Source: Lasiodiplodia sp. COLG20 | Taxonomy: Eukaryota > Ascomycota > Dothideomycetes > Botryosphaeriales > Botryosphaeriaceae | Assembly: GCA_009801085.1 (NCBI GenBank) | Contig: VNWV01000011.1 | Span: 1 to 64,000, forward strand | Direction: 5' to 3' | Length of the DNA: 64,000 nt | Shown: positions 46,986 through 57,361 of the stretch, one piece after another | Layout of the letters: each line of letters begins with the position of its first letter | Numbering within the stretch: position 1 is the first letter of the stretch | Notes under the pieces: generated by a model | What the model was told of the DNA's origin: nothing | Databases searched by the model: none | What the model saw: the letters and a program-made list of their open reading frames with translations, nothing else | Program-made: the position numbers and the translations under genes

Positions 46986-48629
46986 ATGGGCCACGAGGAA
47001 CATGGGGGACTTTCTTTGTCACTCGAATGCCAATCACCACATGAGGCAAGCAGAGAGACAAAAGACTTTGGGACTCTCACCGATGAAGGGCCAACGCCTT
47101 CTCGCAGTAAAGCTAGGATCTTTCTGATCTTGATAGCCCTGTACGTAAGTAACACACTGCTTCTGAACCCTGCGAAACCTACTTATCCTTCCCAGCTGTC
47201 CATGTTTGTCACTGCTCTGGATCAAACTATCATGTCTACCGCCATACCGACAATTACATCCCAACTGCATTCAGCCTCGGGTTATACATGGATCGGCGGA
47301 GCCTACCTGCTCTCCAAGGCAGCGGTGATGCCCATCTGGGCCAAGTTATCTGATATCTGGGGACGGAAACCGATCATGCTGGCCAGTCTTTTGTTGTTTT
47401 TTGTCAGTAGTATCGTCTGCGCCGTCGCCAACACAATGACGATCCTGATCCTCGGCCGGGCCATCCAAGGCATCGGCGGCGGGGGGCTCCAACAACTGAT
47501 CATAATCATCATCACGGACATATTCAGCCTCCGCCAGCGCAGTCTCTACCTCGCGCTTGTCGAAGTGATGTGGGCCCTTGCAGGTGGTATCGGACCTGTC
47601 CTGGGCGGCCTTCTCGCCTCTTCATCCTGGCGCTGGATTTTCTGGCTCAACCTCCCAATAACCGGCGTCGCCTTCCTCCTGACCATTTTCTTTCTCGACG
47701 TACACAACCCGCGCACACCCCTCATTGTCGGCCTCCTCGCCATCGACTGGCTCGGCATCCTTTCCATCCTGGGCTTCACGCTGCTCCTCTTCCTGGGCCT
47801 CAACCTCGGCGGCGTCACCTACCCGTGGTCCTCTCCCACCATCATCTGCCTCCTAGCCTCCAGCCCCCTCTTCCTCGCTCTCTTCATTCTCACCGAGCAC
47901 AAGTACGCCAAGCACCCCATCATCCCCCTGCACACCCTCTTCAGCGGTCCCGCCGCGCGCTCCAACGCCGCCGCCTACACCACCGTCTTCGCCCACGGCA
48001 TCGTCCTGCTCGGCCTGGAATACTACATCCCCCTCTATCTACAATCCGCGCGCGCCCTTTCGCCCGCCCTCTCCGGCCTCCTAACCCTCCCCCTCGTCCT
48101 CGCCAACGCCCTGACCGCCGTCGCCGGCGGCGTGCTCATCCACCGCACGGGCGGCGCGCACCTCTCCCTCCTCCTCCGCGGCGGCGCCTGCGTCATGACT
48201 TTGGGCGCAGGGCTGCTCGTGCTGCTCAACAACACCACGCCGACAGCGACATTCGTCGGGCTGCAGGTCCTCGTCGGCGCCGGCGTCGGCGCCTGCCTGC
48301 AGCCGCCGGAGCTGGCGGGGCGGGAGGGCGCGTTGGTGCGGGCCGGGGTGGATGCAGGCGTGGCGAGGGAGCTGGCGGGTGCGGAGGCGGCGGCCGCGAA
48401 TGTGGAGAGGGTGGGGGAGCTGCTGCGGGGGGAAGCGAGGTTGCAAGGGGTTGTGCGCGAGGCGTATGCGGGCGCGTTGAGGAATGTGTGGGTTTTATAT
48501 GCGTGCGTGGCGGGGGTGGCGGTTGTGGCGACGATGTTTGTGGAGAGGAGCGTGTTGAGTGACGAGCACATCGAGACGAAGACGGGAATTCGGAGCGAAG
48601 AGCGCGCGGGGAAGGGCGAAAGCGGATGA
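46986..48629 (+). CDS. MFS efflux transporter of the DHA14 type, 530 aa, lacking a C-terminal segment
   Basis: Two exons, 46986-47144 and 47196-48629. The 51-bp intron (GTAAGT to CCCAG) keeps frame and contains no stop, so a retained form would still be translated. The protein has the DHA14 signature: FVTALDQTIMSTAIPTI at helix 1, KLSDIWGRKP (motif A), AIQGIGGGGLQQL and WALAGGIGPVLGG (motif C), then many helices. After GACLQPP (residues 418-424) relatives usually continue with about 40-45 residues forming the penultimate helix; here the sequence jumps to ELAGREGALVRAG, so that segment is missing. The final part, VREAYAGALRNVWVLYACVA, is normal. Such proteins export drugs, toxins or metabolites with proton exchange. 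With one helix missing, activity is doubtful. Confidence 0.88.
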   Translation: MGHEEHGGLSLSLECQSPHEASRETKDFGTLTDEGPTPSRSKARIFLILIALYVSNTLLLNPAKPTYPSQLSMFVTALDQTIMSTAIPTITSQLHSASGYTWIGGAYLLSKAAVMPIWAKLSDIWGRKPIMLASLLLFFVSSIVCAVANTMTILILGRAIQGIGGGGLQQLIIIIITDIFSLRQRSLYLALVEVMWALAGGIGPVLGGLLASSSWRWIFWLNLPITGVAFLLTIFFLDVHNPRTPLIVGLLAIDWLGILSILGFTLLLFLGLNLGGVTYPWSSPTIICLLASSPLFLALFILTEHKYAKHPIIPLHTLFSGPAARSNAAAYTTVFAHGIVLLGLEYYIPLYLQSARALSPALSGLLTLPLVLANALTAVAGGVLIHRTGGAHLSLLLRGGACVMTLGAGLLVLLNNTTPTATFVGLQVLVGAGVGACLQPPELAGREGALVRAGVDAGVARELAGAEAAAANVERVGELLRGEARLQGVVREAYAGALRNVWVLYACVAGVAVVATMFVERSVLSDEHIETKTGIRSEERAGKGESG

Positions 48630-48934
48630 AAACATAATAATGCAGATGTTATAGGGCATAGAGTTGTCGGTGTCACGAATGCAAGAGTGGTGATTGGTGA
48701 GGATTAGGATATAATTTGTTAATCTTAATCTGATGATGATTCACGCTAATCTTCCCCATCTCAGACCTCAACAGTCATGAGCACAAGGTTCCAGAAGACA
48801 GCTCGAGCCATCGAAATGTGTGATTGGCAAGTAGAAGCGGAGCATATACGTGAAAGTAAGGCACATCACCGTGCGCAGCACCAACCTTGACCGCCTTGAA
48901 ACACCACCAAGACTCAACCACTCGCCGCCGTTCC
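48630..48934. other. Short intergenic between convergent genes
   Basis: These 305 bp separate the 3' ends of the transporter and the expansin-like gene. Nothing else was recognised. Confidence 0.5.
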
Positions 48935-49639
48935 TCATGAAAAGTTGGATGCAGCCTGCTTCGTCACACCTCCGCTGACCTTCACATCCTTGGTGATGAT
49001 GGTCGCGCCACTGACGCCCGTCACCTTGATGGCCACCGTATCCGTCCCAAAGCCCGACGAGTTCTCAAAAAAGTTGTACTCGGTCCTTGTCGTATCCTTC
49101 CACGTGCTGCCGCCATCCGTGCTGACCTGCAAGCTCTTGACCCTCTCGTTCGCATTCATGACCTGCATGCTGAACCAGTACGCGCTCGTGCCCTCCTTGT
49201 TCTTGAGCGTAATCGGCGTCGTGATGCCGCACTCGACGAAGTCCCAGCTCACATCGATGATGCCCTCGCTCGCGGTGCCCAGCTTCATGAATGCGTCCTC
49301 GAACAGATCCAGGTGGTTCGTGCCGCAGCCCGGGCACTGGTCAACCACCATGGCCGTGATGCTGGTGCTGCCCCGCGTGACCTTCACGCACGCGCCGCAG
49401 TTGCCTGCCGTCGCCCAGTTGGAGTCGGACAGGGCGGTGCCGTAGATGCCGGACGGGAGGGTGTAGCCGCTGAAGGAGCACATGCCGCCGTTCAGGTTGC
49501 CGCCGTAGAAGGTGGCCTCGCCGCTGTTGGAGCGGCGGGCGAGCGGGTTGGGCGAAGTGCCGGGGATGGGGTTGGCGAGGACGGTGTGGCTGAGGAGGGT
49601 GGCGGCGAGAGCATCAACGGTGGGGGTGGTGAACTTCAT
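48935..49639 (-). CDS. Expansin-like secreted protein, 234 aa
   Basis: Single exon. A signal peptide-like N-terminus (MKFTTPTVDALAATLLSHTVLA) and a possible dibasic processing site (LARR) precede a double-psi beta-barrel domain (about residues 40-135) with GEATFYGGNLNGGMCSF, NCGACVKVT, MVVDQCPGCGTNHLDL and the SWDFVEC strand. A second beta-sandwich domain (about 140-230), as in expansins, contains the YWFSMQVMNANERVKSLQVS-like polysaccharide-binding surface. Two-domain expansin-like proteins loosen cellulose or other wall polymers without hydrolysis. It ends 306 bp from the convergent MFS gene and shares no promoter with it. The DPBB domain alone would also fit RlpA/barwin-like proteins, but the two-domain layout favours expansin-like. 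Confidence 0.88.
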   Translation of the reverse strand: MKFTTPTVDALAATLLSHTVLANPIPGTSPNPLARRSNSGEATFYGGNLNGGMCSFSGYTLPSGIYGTALSDSNWATAGNCGACVKVTRGSTSITAMVVDQCPGCGTNHLDLFEDAFMKLGTASEGIIDVSWDFVECGITTPITLKNKEGTSAYWFSMQVMNANERVKSLQVSTDGGSTWKDTTRTEYNFFENSSGFGTDTVAIKVTGVSGATIITKDVKVSGGVTKQAASNFS

Positions 49640-51052
49640 GATGATTCAGGGAGGTAAATGTGGAGGTTTTTGAGTTTTGGAAGAAACTGTAAAGCCAGCC
49701 GGCTGGCGAAGAAATGAGTGGATAGAGAAGGCAGTGCAGTGGCAGTGACTGAGCATCTTCTCGTGGAGGGATCAAGCGGTTTTGTAGTGCGCGGTGCCAT
49801 TAGGAAGATTACATCCTTCCCCGGCGTGACGAGCCGTCGGCCCTGAACGCGGCCATGGCGGCGCGGACAGGCAGCGGAGTGGCTGAAGGCCTGGACCGAC
49901 GTTGAGTGCTTCTCTTGTGACTTGAGACTGGTATAGCGCAGTGGCTTGTCATGCTTTGATTGCCAGTGGAGCTGTGTGCAACGGAGTGGAGATCATCCGC
50001 ACAGAACCGACAAAAACTGCACGTCTGGTGTTGAATCGTGCAGCGGAGATACAGCCGGGTGGGGGCGGTTGAAGCGCCATGGCTGGTCGATAGACCGTTG
50101 GCGCAGAAAAAGCCCTGTAGGTGGTGGCACTTTTCTGGGGCTCGAGTCGGTACTAGAATGGACTCCTCTTGGACTGATTGGCCGGATGGGCATGAGGCGC
50201 GTTGGTGACGTTGGCGTTCTGCGCGGTGGAACGAGGGTTGAAACGCGCCGGTGCAGCTCCCGAACTGCCGGCGTTGCAAACCTCACTTGCGTGACGTCGC
50301 TACAATCCTCTGCCCTCGCCTCTCCAGCTTTTTCATAGGCCATGTTCCGCCACATCTGGTGATTGTGAACTTGCTCGTTTCTTCTTCTGCCACAGCGTTT
50401 TCCAGGAAAGCGGCACAGCATTTGCCAGTGCAGCTGAAACAGCTGGTTAACTATAGGCTTTATCTACTAAATGAACTAAACAATAAACTATAAGAAAAGG
50501 AACGCATCTCCCAACACCATTCTGCTTTTGGCTGCTCGCCACCAACTCTCGACAGGAAATGAAATCTCACCTGCATCTCAATAAGAGGTGTTGTTATTAT
50601 CAGTGCACAACTTGGTAATTCAGGAGATTCCCGGTCTTTCCAGCCGAGGTGTCGCTGACAACGCACGGATGCCAGTGGTACGTTGGTCTCTCGAAAATGG
50701 TGCGCATAAGAGGGGAAAGCGTTTCCGAGCGCAACGTTCTCGACTGGCGAGTTTCACACGTGTTGCAAGGATTCGCACAAGCGATGTACGGCGATGATCA
50801 GCGTGAGCCTCGGATTCATCTCTGCGCCTCTGCTCCTGCCGGAAGGAGTTTTGGTGGGGACTTTTAAAGTTTCTGCAACTCCAGAACGGCGATCATAACA
50901 AAAAACAAGCCTAATGTTGCTTGATTGGGGAATCAACTTGAGTCAGCCCATCAAACTAAGATTCACTGCCGACTCGAAGCCGGCCAGCCCGTCGACTGGT
51001 CTCGCTTATCGCGCGGGATTCGCGGCACTCGCGAAAAGACGCACCGACCAGC
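49640..51052. other. Intergenic, no gene seen
   Basis: Overlapping frames at 49809-50421 on both strands have no recognisable domain. The left end carries the promoter of the expansin-like gene. Confidence 0.4.
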
Positions 51053-51070
51053 AAAACCAAAACAAAACAA
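51053..51070 (-). terminator. RNA polymerase III terminator of the 5S rRNA gene
   Basis: Directly after the 5S 3' end the minus strand reads a series of four T runs (TTTTG repeated), the usual Pol III stop signal. Confidence 0.75.
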
Positions 51071-51190
51071 AACGTACAACAGCCGGGATTCCCCAATGGT
51101 CACCCACTTGAGTACTAATCGGCCGGTTCGCAGCTTAAGTACGGCTGAGCGGACGGGAAGCCCTGCATTCTGCGACCTATGGTCGTACGT
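51071..51190 (-). rRNA. 5S ribosomal RNA, dispersed copy, 120 nt
   Basis: On the minus strand the 120 bases begin ACGTACGACCATAGG and end GGCTGTTGTACGTT, so the terminal helix I pairs. The highly conserved GGGCTTCCCGTCCGCTCAG and CCGTACTTAAGC blocks and the internal-promoter C-box-like GATTAGTACTCAAGTGGGTG are present at the right spacing. Helix III (GTCGCAG with CTGCGAAC) differs from the usual ascomycete bases but pairs by compensation. It is an isolated copy, as in many Pezizomycotina where 5S genes are scattered outside the rDNA. Confidence 0.93.
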
Positions 51191-52291
51191 GGTGGTGGGT
51201 GTTGCAATTGATGTTCAAGTATCCCAGCGGACAGACAGTCGCCTGGCTGTTGACTGGCAAGTCCAGAAGACCAATTCCACAGCCCATTGGTTATGAGACT
51301 CCGGACGCCGTAATTACTCGGTAATACTGCGCAGATTGCGAAATCTGTGCCATCGGACGCGGTATACCATAGTAGAAAGAGATGACTAAAGCACACGTAA
51401 CTTGAATACCAAATCAAGGCAAGTGCAATTTCACGGCCATGGCTGTACGAACCTCATTTTATATACACGTATCTCTCCTACGCACAGCACCAACTCCATC
51501 TCCAGCCTGTCCTCTGATTACAAGCCTACCACCAGGCGCTGTAATGCAGCTTCAAACTCCCTTCTGTATTCCTCTCCCTCTCCACCCCCGACCCTGTACA
51601 TACACTCTCACCCTAGACCCCCAACCCCGCATGCAGCTTCCATGCACCCGCTGTTTTTTTTTTTTTTTTTTGATAATGCTGCCGTGTTGCATGTGTAGAC
51701 ACCACTGTAAAAAAATAACTTTGGAGAACAAGGGCCAGAGGTAGGGAAGCCGAGCAACGGTATCAAATCCGGGAAGTGTGCACACTTGTCCAAAGTACGT
51801 TGACGTCATACAAGCGGTGCACCGTAGAGAGGCTATAATTGGATAGCGGGCCTGGAGCGCCTAGCCTTTTGGCAAGACTTTCAAGAAGTGATTGTCGCCA
51901 TTGCTGGCAACCTGCTCGGTAAGCGCATAAACTGCACTACTAGATCATGCAGAAATACTTAGCGTACCATCTGGGTCCAATCAGCGGCGCTTTGAGCAGC
52001 TTCCCATCAGCCTCAGCTGTGTAAGGGAGGACGAAAGGGGCAAATGCAAGATAGGCAGCCGGTTTATCCTTTATTCCTCACGTTAGCGATCTCGTCAGCA
52101 ACCGTTTTGGTGAGGATAAGGGATATCATTTGAGGATAGGTCTCGGATGTGGCGTTCGGGGTGGGGGCTAGTTCAGGGACTTGGGGACCCGATCCTTGGC
52201 GTTTCATCACAAATAGTAAGCATTCCTTCGGTCAGCATATTCAACAGCCCTGATTCCTCCCGTAACACGAACTTGACCAGCCGAACAAGCT
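51191..52291. other. Intergenic, no gene seen
   Basis: The stretch holds an 18-T run at 51654-51671 and the promoter of the DUF6536 gene. Frames around 51402-51809 cross the homopolymer and a CT-rich stretch and are not convincing. Confidence 0.45.
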
Positions 52292-54835
52292 TTGCCATCG
52301 CCAACAATGGAGTCCCAGTCTTCGTTCAGCAGTGAAGTCGACGAGGAAAAACCTTCTTTGAAGACGCGCTTTTCGAAGAGATCATGGACATGGAGTTCAA
52401 CAGAAGTGAGCAGCATATTACCACTGAAAGGGAAAACGAAACCTCGTTCGAAACTCCAGGAGTTCCACAAGTGGAGAGTCAAGCGCGGCTGGGTTGGGTG
52501 GAAATTCAGCTTGAGGGCGGGTGTCATTGTTTCGGCGGCAGTGTTTCTCATCAACCTTGTAGCAACCATCCCCGGATTCACCATGCCGGGACGCTTCGAC
52601 CAAGGCACTGCTATTCTTCGAGAAGGGGCATGCTCAAAAGTACGGTGGACCAACATCACGGTACATCTTTACATGAACATTGCGAGTACGATGCTCCTTT
52701 CGGCAGCCAACTACGCCATGCAGTGTTTGTCAGCTCCGACGAGAAGCGACGTTGACAAAGCTCACAAGAAACATGTTTGGCTGGACATTGGAGTACCGAG
52801 CTTCCGCAATGTACCTTACATCCGAAAGCGGAACATTGTACTCTGGACCTGCCTTGCTGCCACCTCACTGGTGCACCACTTGCTGTAAGTCAAGAAGTAT
52901 CATGTTTAAACTCGCACTTACACGACAAACAGACTCAACGCTACTGTGTTTTTGACAATTGGCACCCACTCATATGACGTCTACACAGTGCAACCCGGAA
53001 CTTTTGTGCGTTCCGGAACAAATGTCTCAGCGTTTATCGAGCCGGATTCGTGGGCGCTGAATTTTCCCTACTACGACGACGTGATCTTGGGAGCCGGAAA
53101 AACTTCAAAGAAAACAACTTGGAAAAATACCACATTGACTTACCAGAACCGAGAAGAGTGCATCGATCTTTTCGCGCAAGCTTTCGTTACCGACCGCCGT
53201 TTTGTGATCCTGGAACTGGACGAACGGGCGGATTTGCCGGATACGCCGTATCACAACCTGCACGTGGACGCCATGGCGCCGATTTCTTCCAGTTCAAGCG
53301 GGTACAACTGCACTTCAGGTCCGGATCCGTGGATATGTGCGGAGCAGTCTAGAGCAGCCTGCGAGGAACAATGCGACGGAGATTGCCACTACGACGCCCG
53401 GTCATGGACATGCAGCACGTCGAATACAGAGTTTTGTAGCTCGGAATGCGACATCTCCCGCCTCAAGGAGCAAGACTCTTGGACCCCATTCGCAGACTCG
53501 TGGAACGTATCAGGCTGCTACAGCCAAAAAGAAGAAGAGTACTGCAAAGTCGAAATGGCCTCGCAGCTCGCCGCCATGGTCCTCGTCGTCACCCTCCTCC
53601 ACTTCGTCTTCCTCTTCCTATCCCTCTACCACCTCAGCATCGCGCCACTCCTCTCCCTCGGCGACGCCATCAGCTCCTTCCTCCAGCGGCCCGACCCCTC
53701 CACCCGCACCATCCCCTTCTCCCACCTCCTCGACGCCCTCCAAAACCACCACCGTCCATGGAACCACGATTGCACCCCGCCAGCACCACCTCCCCGCCAT
53801 CGCAAGCTCAGCGCCACCACCCCCTCCCGCCGCCTCGCCTTCGCCTTCCTCCTCACCGCCATCCTCGGGCTCACGACCGCCGGCCTCGCCCTCGGCATCA
53901 CGCGCGTCCAGCGCCGGGATCCCTCACGCAACCCCTTCGCGACCGGCATCGGCGCCAGCGTCAACATCGACACGCTGATGCCCATCGCCAGCAGCACCAC
54001 CGTCGGCCCGTCCGCCACCATCTGGCGCGCCACGCTGCTCGCCAACGCCGGGCAGCCGCTGCTGTCGCTGCTGCATTGCGCCTACAACGCGCTGTTCACC
54101 GCGTTGTATCTGGGGGCGGAGTGGGACGGTTACGGCGGAGGAGGAGCAGGAGCAGCAGGCGGCAAAAAGGGCCTCCGCATCTCCAGCGTGCCGCGCGGCG
54201 CGCAGCGCGCCTCGCACTTCCTGCAGCTGCCGTGGCGCTACGGCGTGCCGCTGTCGGCCGCGTCGACGCTGCTGCACTGGCTCGCGTCGCAGAGCGTGTT
54301 TACCGTCAGCCTGGTCGACGGGGGGGATGTGGGGGAAGCCGGAGCCAGAGACGATGGCGGAAAAGAAACAGTGGCAGAACTGGAATCAGACCGCTTCTTC
54401 GGCTGCGGCTTCTCCCCGCTCGCCATGGCGCTCCTGCTCGTCGCGCTGCTGGCCCTGCTCGCCTGCCTCCTCGCCGCCGCCTTGCCGCGCTTCAAGACCG
54501 GCATGCCCGTGGTCGGGTCGTGCAGCGCGGCTATTGCGGCTGCGTGTCGGCCGCACCCAAGGCGGGAGAAGGCGGTTTCAGTTTCCTCAGAGTCTGCTTC
54601 GTTCAAGGGCTTGCCTGATGGTGCGGCGGACTGCCCTGAGGAGGACATTTCGGCGTTGCCGTTGAGCTGGGGTGTTGTGGAGGAAGAAGCTGCTGGTCGG
54701 GGCGCCGGCGGCGGCGAAGTGAGGTTTTGCGCGTTGACGGCGGATGATGAGGCTGCCGTGGAGCCGTGGATGAGGCCTGTGTCGTACGCTGCTTGGCGGG
54801 AGCGGGCTTTGGGGGCAATTGGGAGCGGGACTTAG
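52292..54835 (+). CDS. DUF6536-type membrane protein, 831 aa
   Basis: Two exons, 52292-52884 and 52933-54835, with a 48-bp intron that restores HHLLLNATVFLTIGTHSYDVY. The family signature is clear: WKFSLRAGVIVSAAVFLINLVATI as helix 1, FDQGTAILREGACSKVRWTN, NYAMQCLSAPTRSDVDKAHKK, WLDIGVPSFRNV, later SATIWRATLLANAGQPLLSLL, and QLPWRYGVPLSAASTLLHWLASQS. About six or seven helices are likely, with a large luminal or external loop. That loop (about residues 335-415, encoded near 53298-53548) holds ten cysteines. A second ATG at 52307 is possible. The family is restricted to fungi, and its function is unknown. Confidence 0.85.
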
Positions 54836-55565
54836 TCGGCGAGGGCAATGAGGGTGGTGGGTCGGTTGGTGCATGATCTGTAATTATGTGCTGGAATAGA
54901 TGAGGCTTTAAGGCGCATGGAAATCTCCGGGCGTAGCTATCGACGAGTGAAATTAAACGCAAGGTTCTAGAGGAAGTATGGGAATCACAGAAAGTGATGA
55001 TAGCGTATGCTTGGGCCCACGACAGATCTAATGGTACAGAAATAAATAATTCATTGCTTTCACTACTCTGGATTTAAAGGCACAGAGAACTTGCACTGTT
55101 ATGAAATTATAAAACAACATTTACAATCTGGTTCACGTCAGGAAGGATAAACTTATCACGCCGTTTTTGCACACAACATCAGTAACAAGTAGAATATCGA
55201 GAAGCGCCCAGTAAGCCAGGATTTTGTCATAATTTGAACAAGCTTCCAATGAAGTTTCTTCCCCCACCCAACATTCCGGCGCGGGGTGGTCACGAATGAC
55301 GCAATAGTCTAAAAGTTAGCGGCATCACAGATGGCGGAGTCTTTCCGCTCAAAATTACCTATACGGGTAAGAAAAGCGAGCACATCCTAGCTCAACTGCG
55401 AGTGGCGAGGAATAACGATCTTTCCATATGCACATACATATCTCCGTCTAAGACCCCGTGCGGCTCACACTGTCTGATTTTCTTTCGCCCTCGCTGAAGC
55501 GACTTGTATTAGTCGGCTCTTTCAGAGTCCTCGATATTCATCCAACAATTTTCCCCAATTGAAAC
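54836..55565. other. Intergenic, no gene seen
   Basis: About 730 bp between two plus-strand genes, holding the promoter of the ACS-family transporter. No other feature was recognised. Confidence 0.45.
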
Positions 55566-57159
55566 ATGGCAGCCACGCAAACAAAATCGTTCAACGTACG
55601 TGTGGACCCATCCAATACAACTACCAGTGGAGATGAACCAGATACACAAACCAGCAAGCAAGCCCCCGAGCGTCGTGGTTGGCTGCACTGGCATGACCCC
55701 GGTACCTCCAAAGCCGAAAAAAGGCTCATTTTCAAACTCGACTGGTTCCTACTGAGCTTCGGATGCCTTTGTTTCTTCATCAAGCAGCTAGACGGGAACA
55801 ATGTCTCCAATGCCTACGTTTCGGGCATGAAGGACGAGCTCGGATTTGGTCCAGGCAACGAGCTGAGCTGGATGAACACCTTTTTCAACATTGGGCAAAT
55901 TGTCGGTGGTCCTTGGGTCAATCTGGTCATTTCCGTTGTCCGTCCTCGATACTGGCTCACCTCCTGCCTCCTGATCTGGTCGCTTTTCGTCCTCTTTCTT
56001 TACAAATGCAACACGGCGAAACAGTTCTATGCGTTGAGGTTCTGCATTGGCCTCTTTGAGTCCGCCGCGTGGCCAGGAATCCAGTACGTGCTCGGATCAT
56101 GGTACAAGAAATCGGAGCTGGCCCGGCGCAGCTCTCTATTCGTCATGTCCGGTGTACTGGGCCAGATGTTTTCAGGGTACCTGCAGTCGGCACTCTACAA
56201 GGGGATGCAAGGAAAAGGCGGTCTCTCTGCATGGCGTTGGCTCTTCATCTTCGACTTCTTGCTTAGCATCCCGGTCGTTATATATGGACTTGTGAGTAAT
56301 CGTCAACCTCTCTCCCACACTTTGCTCACGACGCTTTTCCAGATTTTCTTCCCTGACACCCCCCAAACCACCCAAGCCTTCTATCTCACTGAGTGGGAAA
56401 AGAAAAAGTCCATCGAGCGCATCGACTCAGAGGGAAGGTCGCCAGTGGGAAAATTCGATTACACGGTCTTCCGAAGGATCTTCATGTCGTGGCAGCTCTA
56501 CACATTCTCTGTAGCGTAAAGTTCCAGCCGTATACCACGAACGAAACGACGACGCTAACCTACAATCCAGCTGGTTCCTATGGTCTTTCACAGCGGGCTC
56601 ATACATCATCCAGTTCTTCCAGCTCTGGCTGAAAGCAGAACACTACCCCGTCACGCAGATCAACAACATCCCGACCGCCCTCGGCGCCGTCAACTTCTTC
56701 TTCATGATCTCGACCGGCGTCGTCTCGGACAAGCTCGGCCGCCGCGGCCCGGTCGCATTGGCCGTGGGCACGCTGCTCGCACTGTGCTACGCCGTTTTCG
56801 TCGTCTGGCACGTCCCGTCCAGGCTGAAGATGGCCGCGTTCATCCTGTCGGGGTGCTACGGGTGCTTCTCCCCGCTGCTCGCCGGCTGGGCCAACAGCGT
56901 GTGCGGTGGTGACCAGCAGTTGCGAGCGTTCCTTCTCGGCTTCATGAACAGCTTCGGCAACGGGCTCGTCATCCCGTACCAGCAGTACGTCTTTCCGAGC
57001 TCGAAGGCGCCTCAGTTTGCTGGCACACACGCGTGGACGTCGGGGTTGGTCTTCGTTGTTTTGTTGACGCTCGCGTGTGGGTTCGGGATTGATTTTGTCC
57101 AGGGCTTCTTTGAGAAAAGGAAGGAAGCTGTCGGCGAAGATCACTCTGACGACGCTTGA
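55566..57159 (+). CDS. MFS anion:cation symporter, allantoate/pantothenate (Dal5/Fen2)-type, 495 aa
   Basis: Three exons: 55566-56291, 56343-56515 and 56571-57159; introns 51 and 55 bp. A plasma membrane permease of twelve helices that imports small organic anions. Features are KLDWFLLSFGCLCFFIKQLDGNNVSNAYVSGMKDEL (the family's N-terminal block), FFNIGQIVGGPWVN, ALRFCIGLFESAAWPGI, GSWYKKSELARR, FFPDTPQTTQAFYLTEWE, DKLGRRGPVAL and FPSSKAPQF near the C-terminus. The first intron is a multiple of three without a stop. Nearby lie a Zn2Cys6 regulator and a 5-oxoprolinase, which suggests import of 5-oxoproline or a related cyclic amide. Substrate is an inference. Confidence 0.92.
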
Positions 57160-57361
57160 ACCAACTATGAAGGGCATGGAAAGAAGTGCGATTGCGAAGC
57201 TTAGAACTAAGCACTAAAATATCGACGTGCCTATCAAAGTGAGGGAAGAAAAATGCGTCTCTAATTTCTTTTACTATAGAAATGCTTGCAATTACCCTTG
57301 AGCCTGTCAGTTTAGACCGCAGAATCTGGGCTGAAAAGTATCCTGACTGTGAGAAAGCCGT

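Noticed and set aside
50815..50900. Apparent similarity between about 40240-40300 and 50815-50900 (GGGACTTT-AA--TCTGC)
   Set aside because: The match is short and gapped and could not be extended by eye; a local alignment would be needed to call a repeat.
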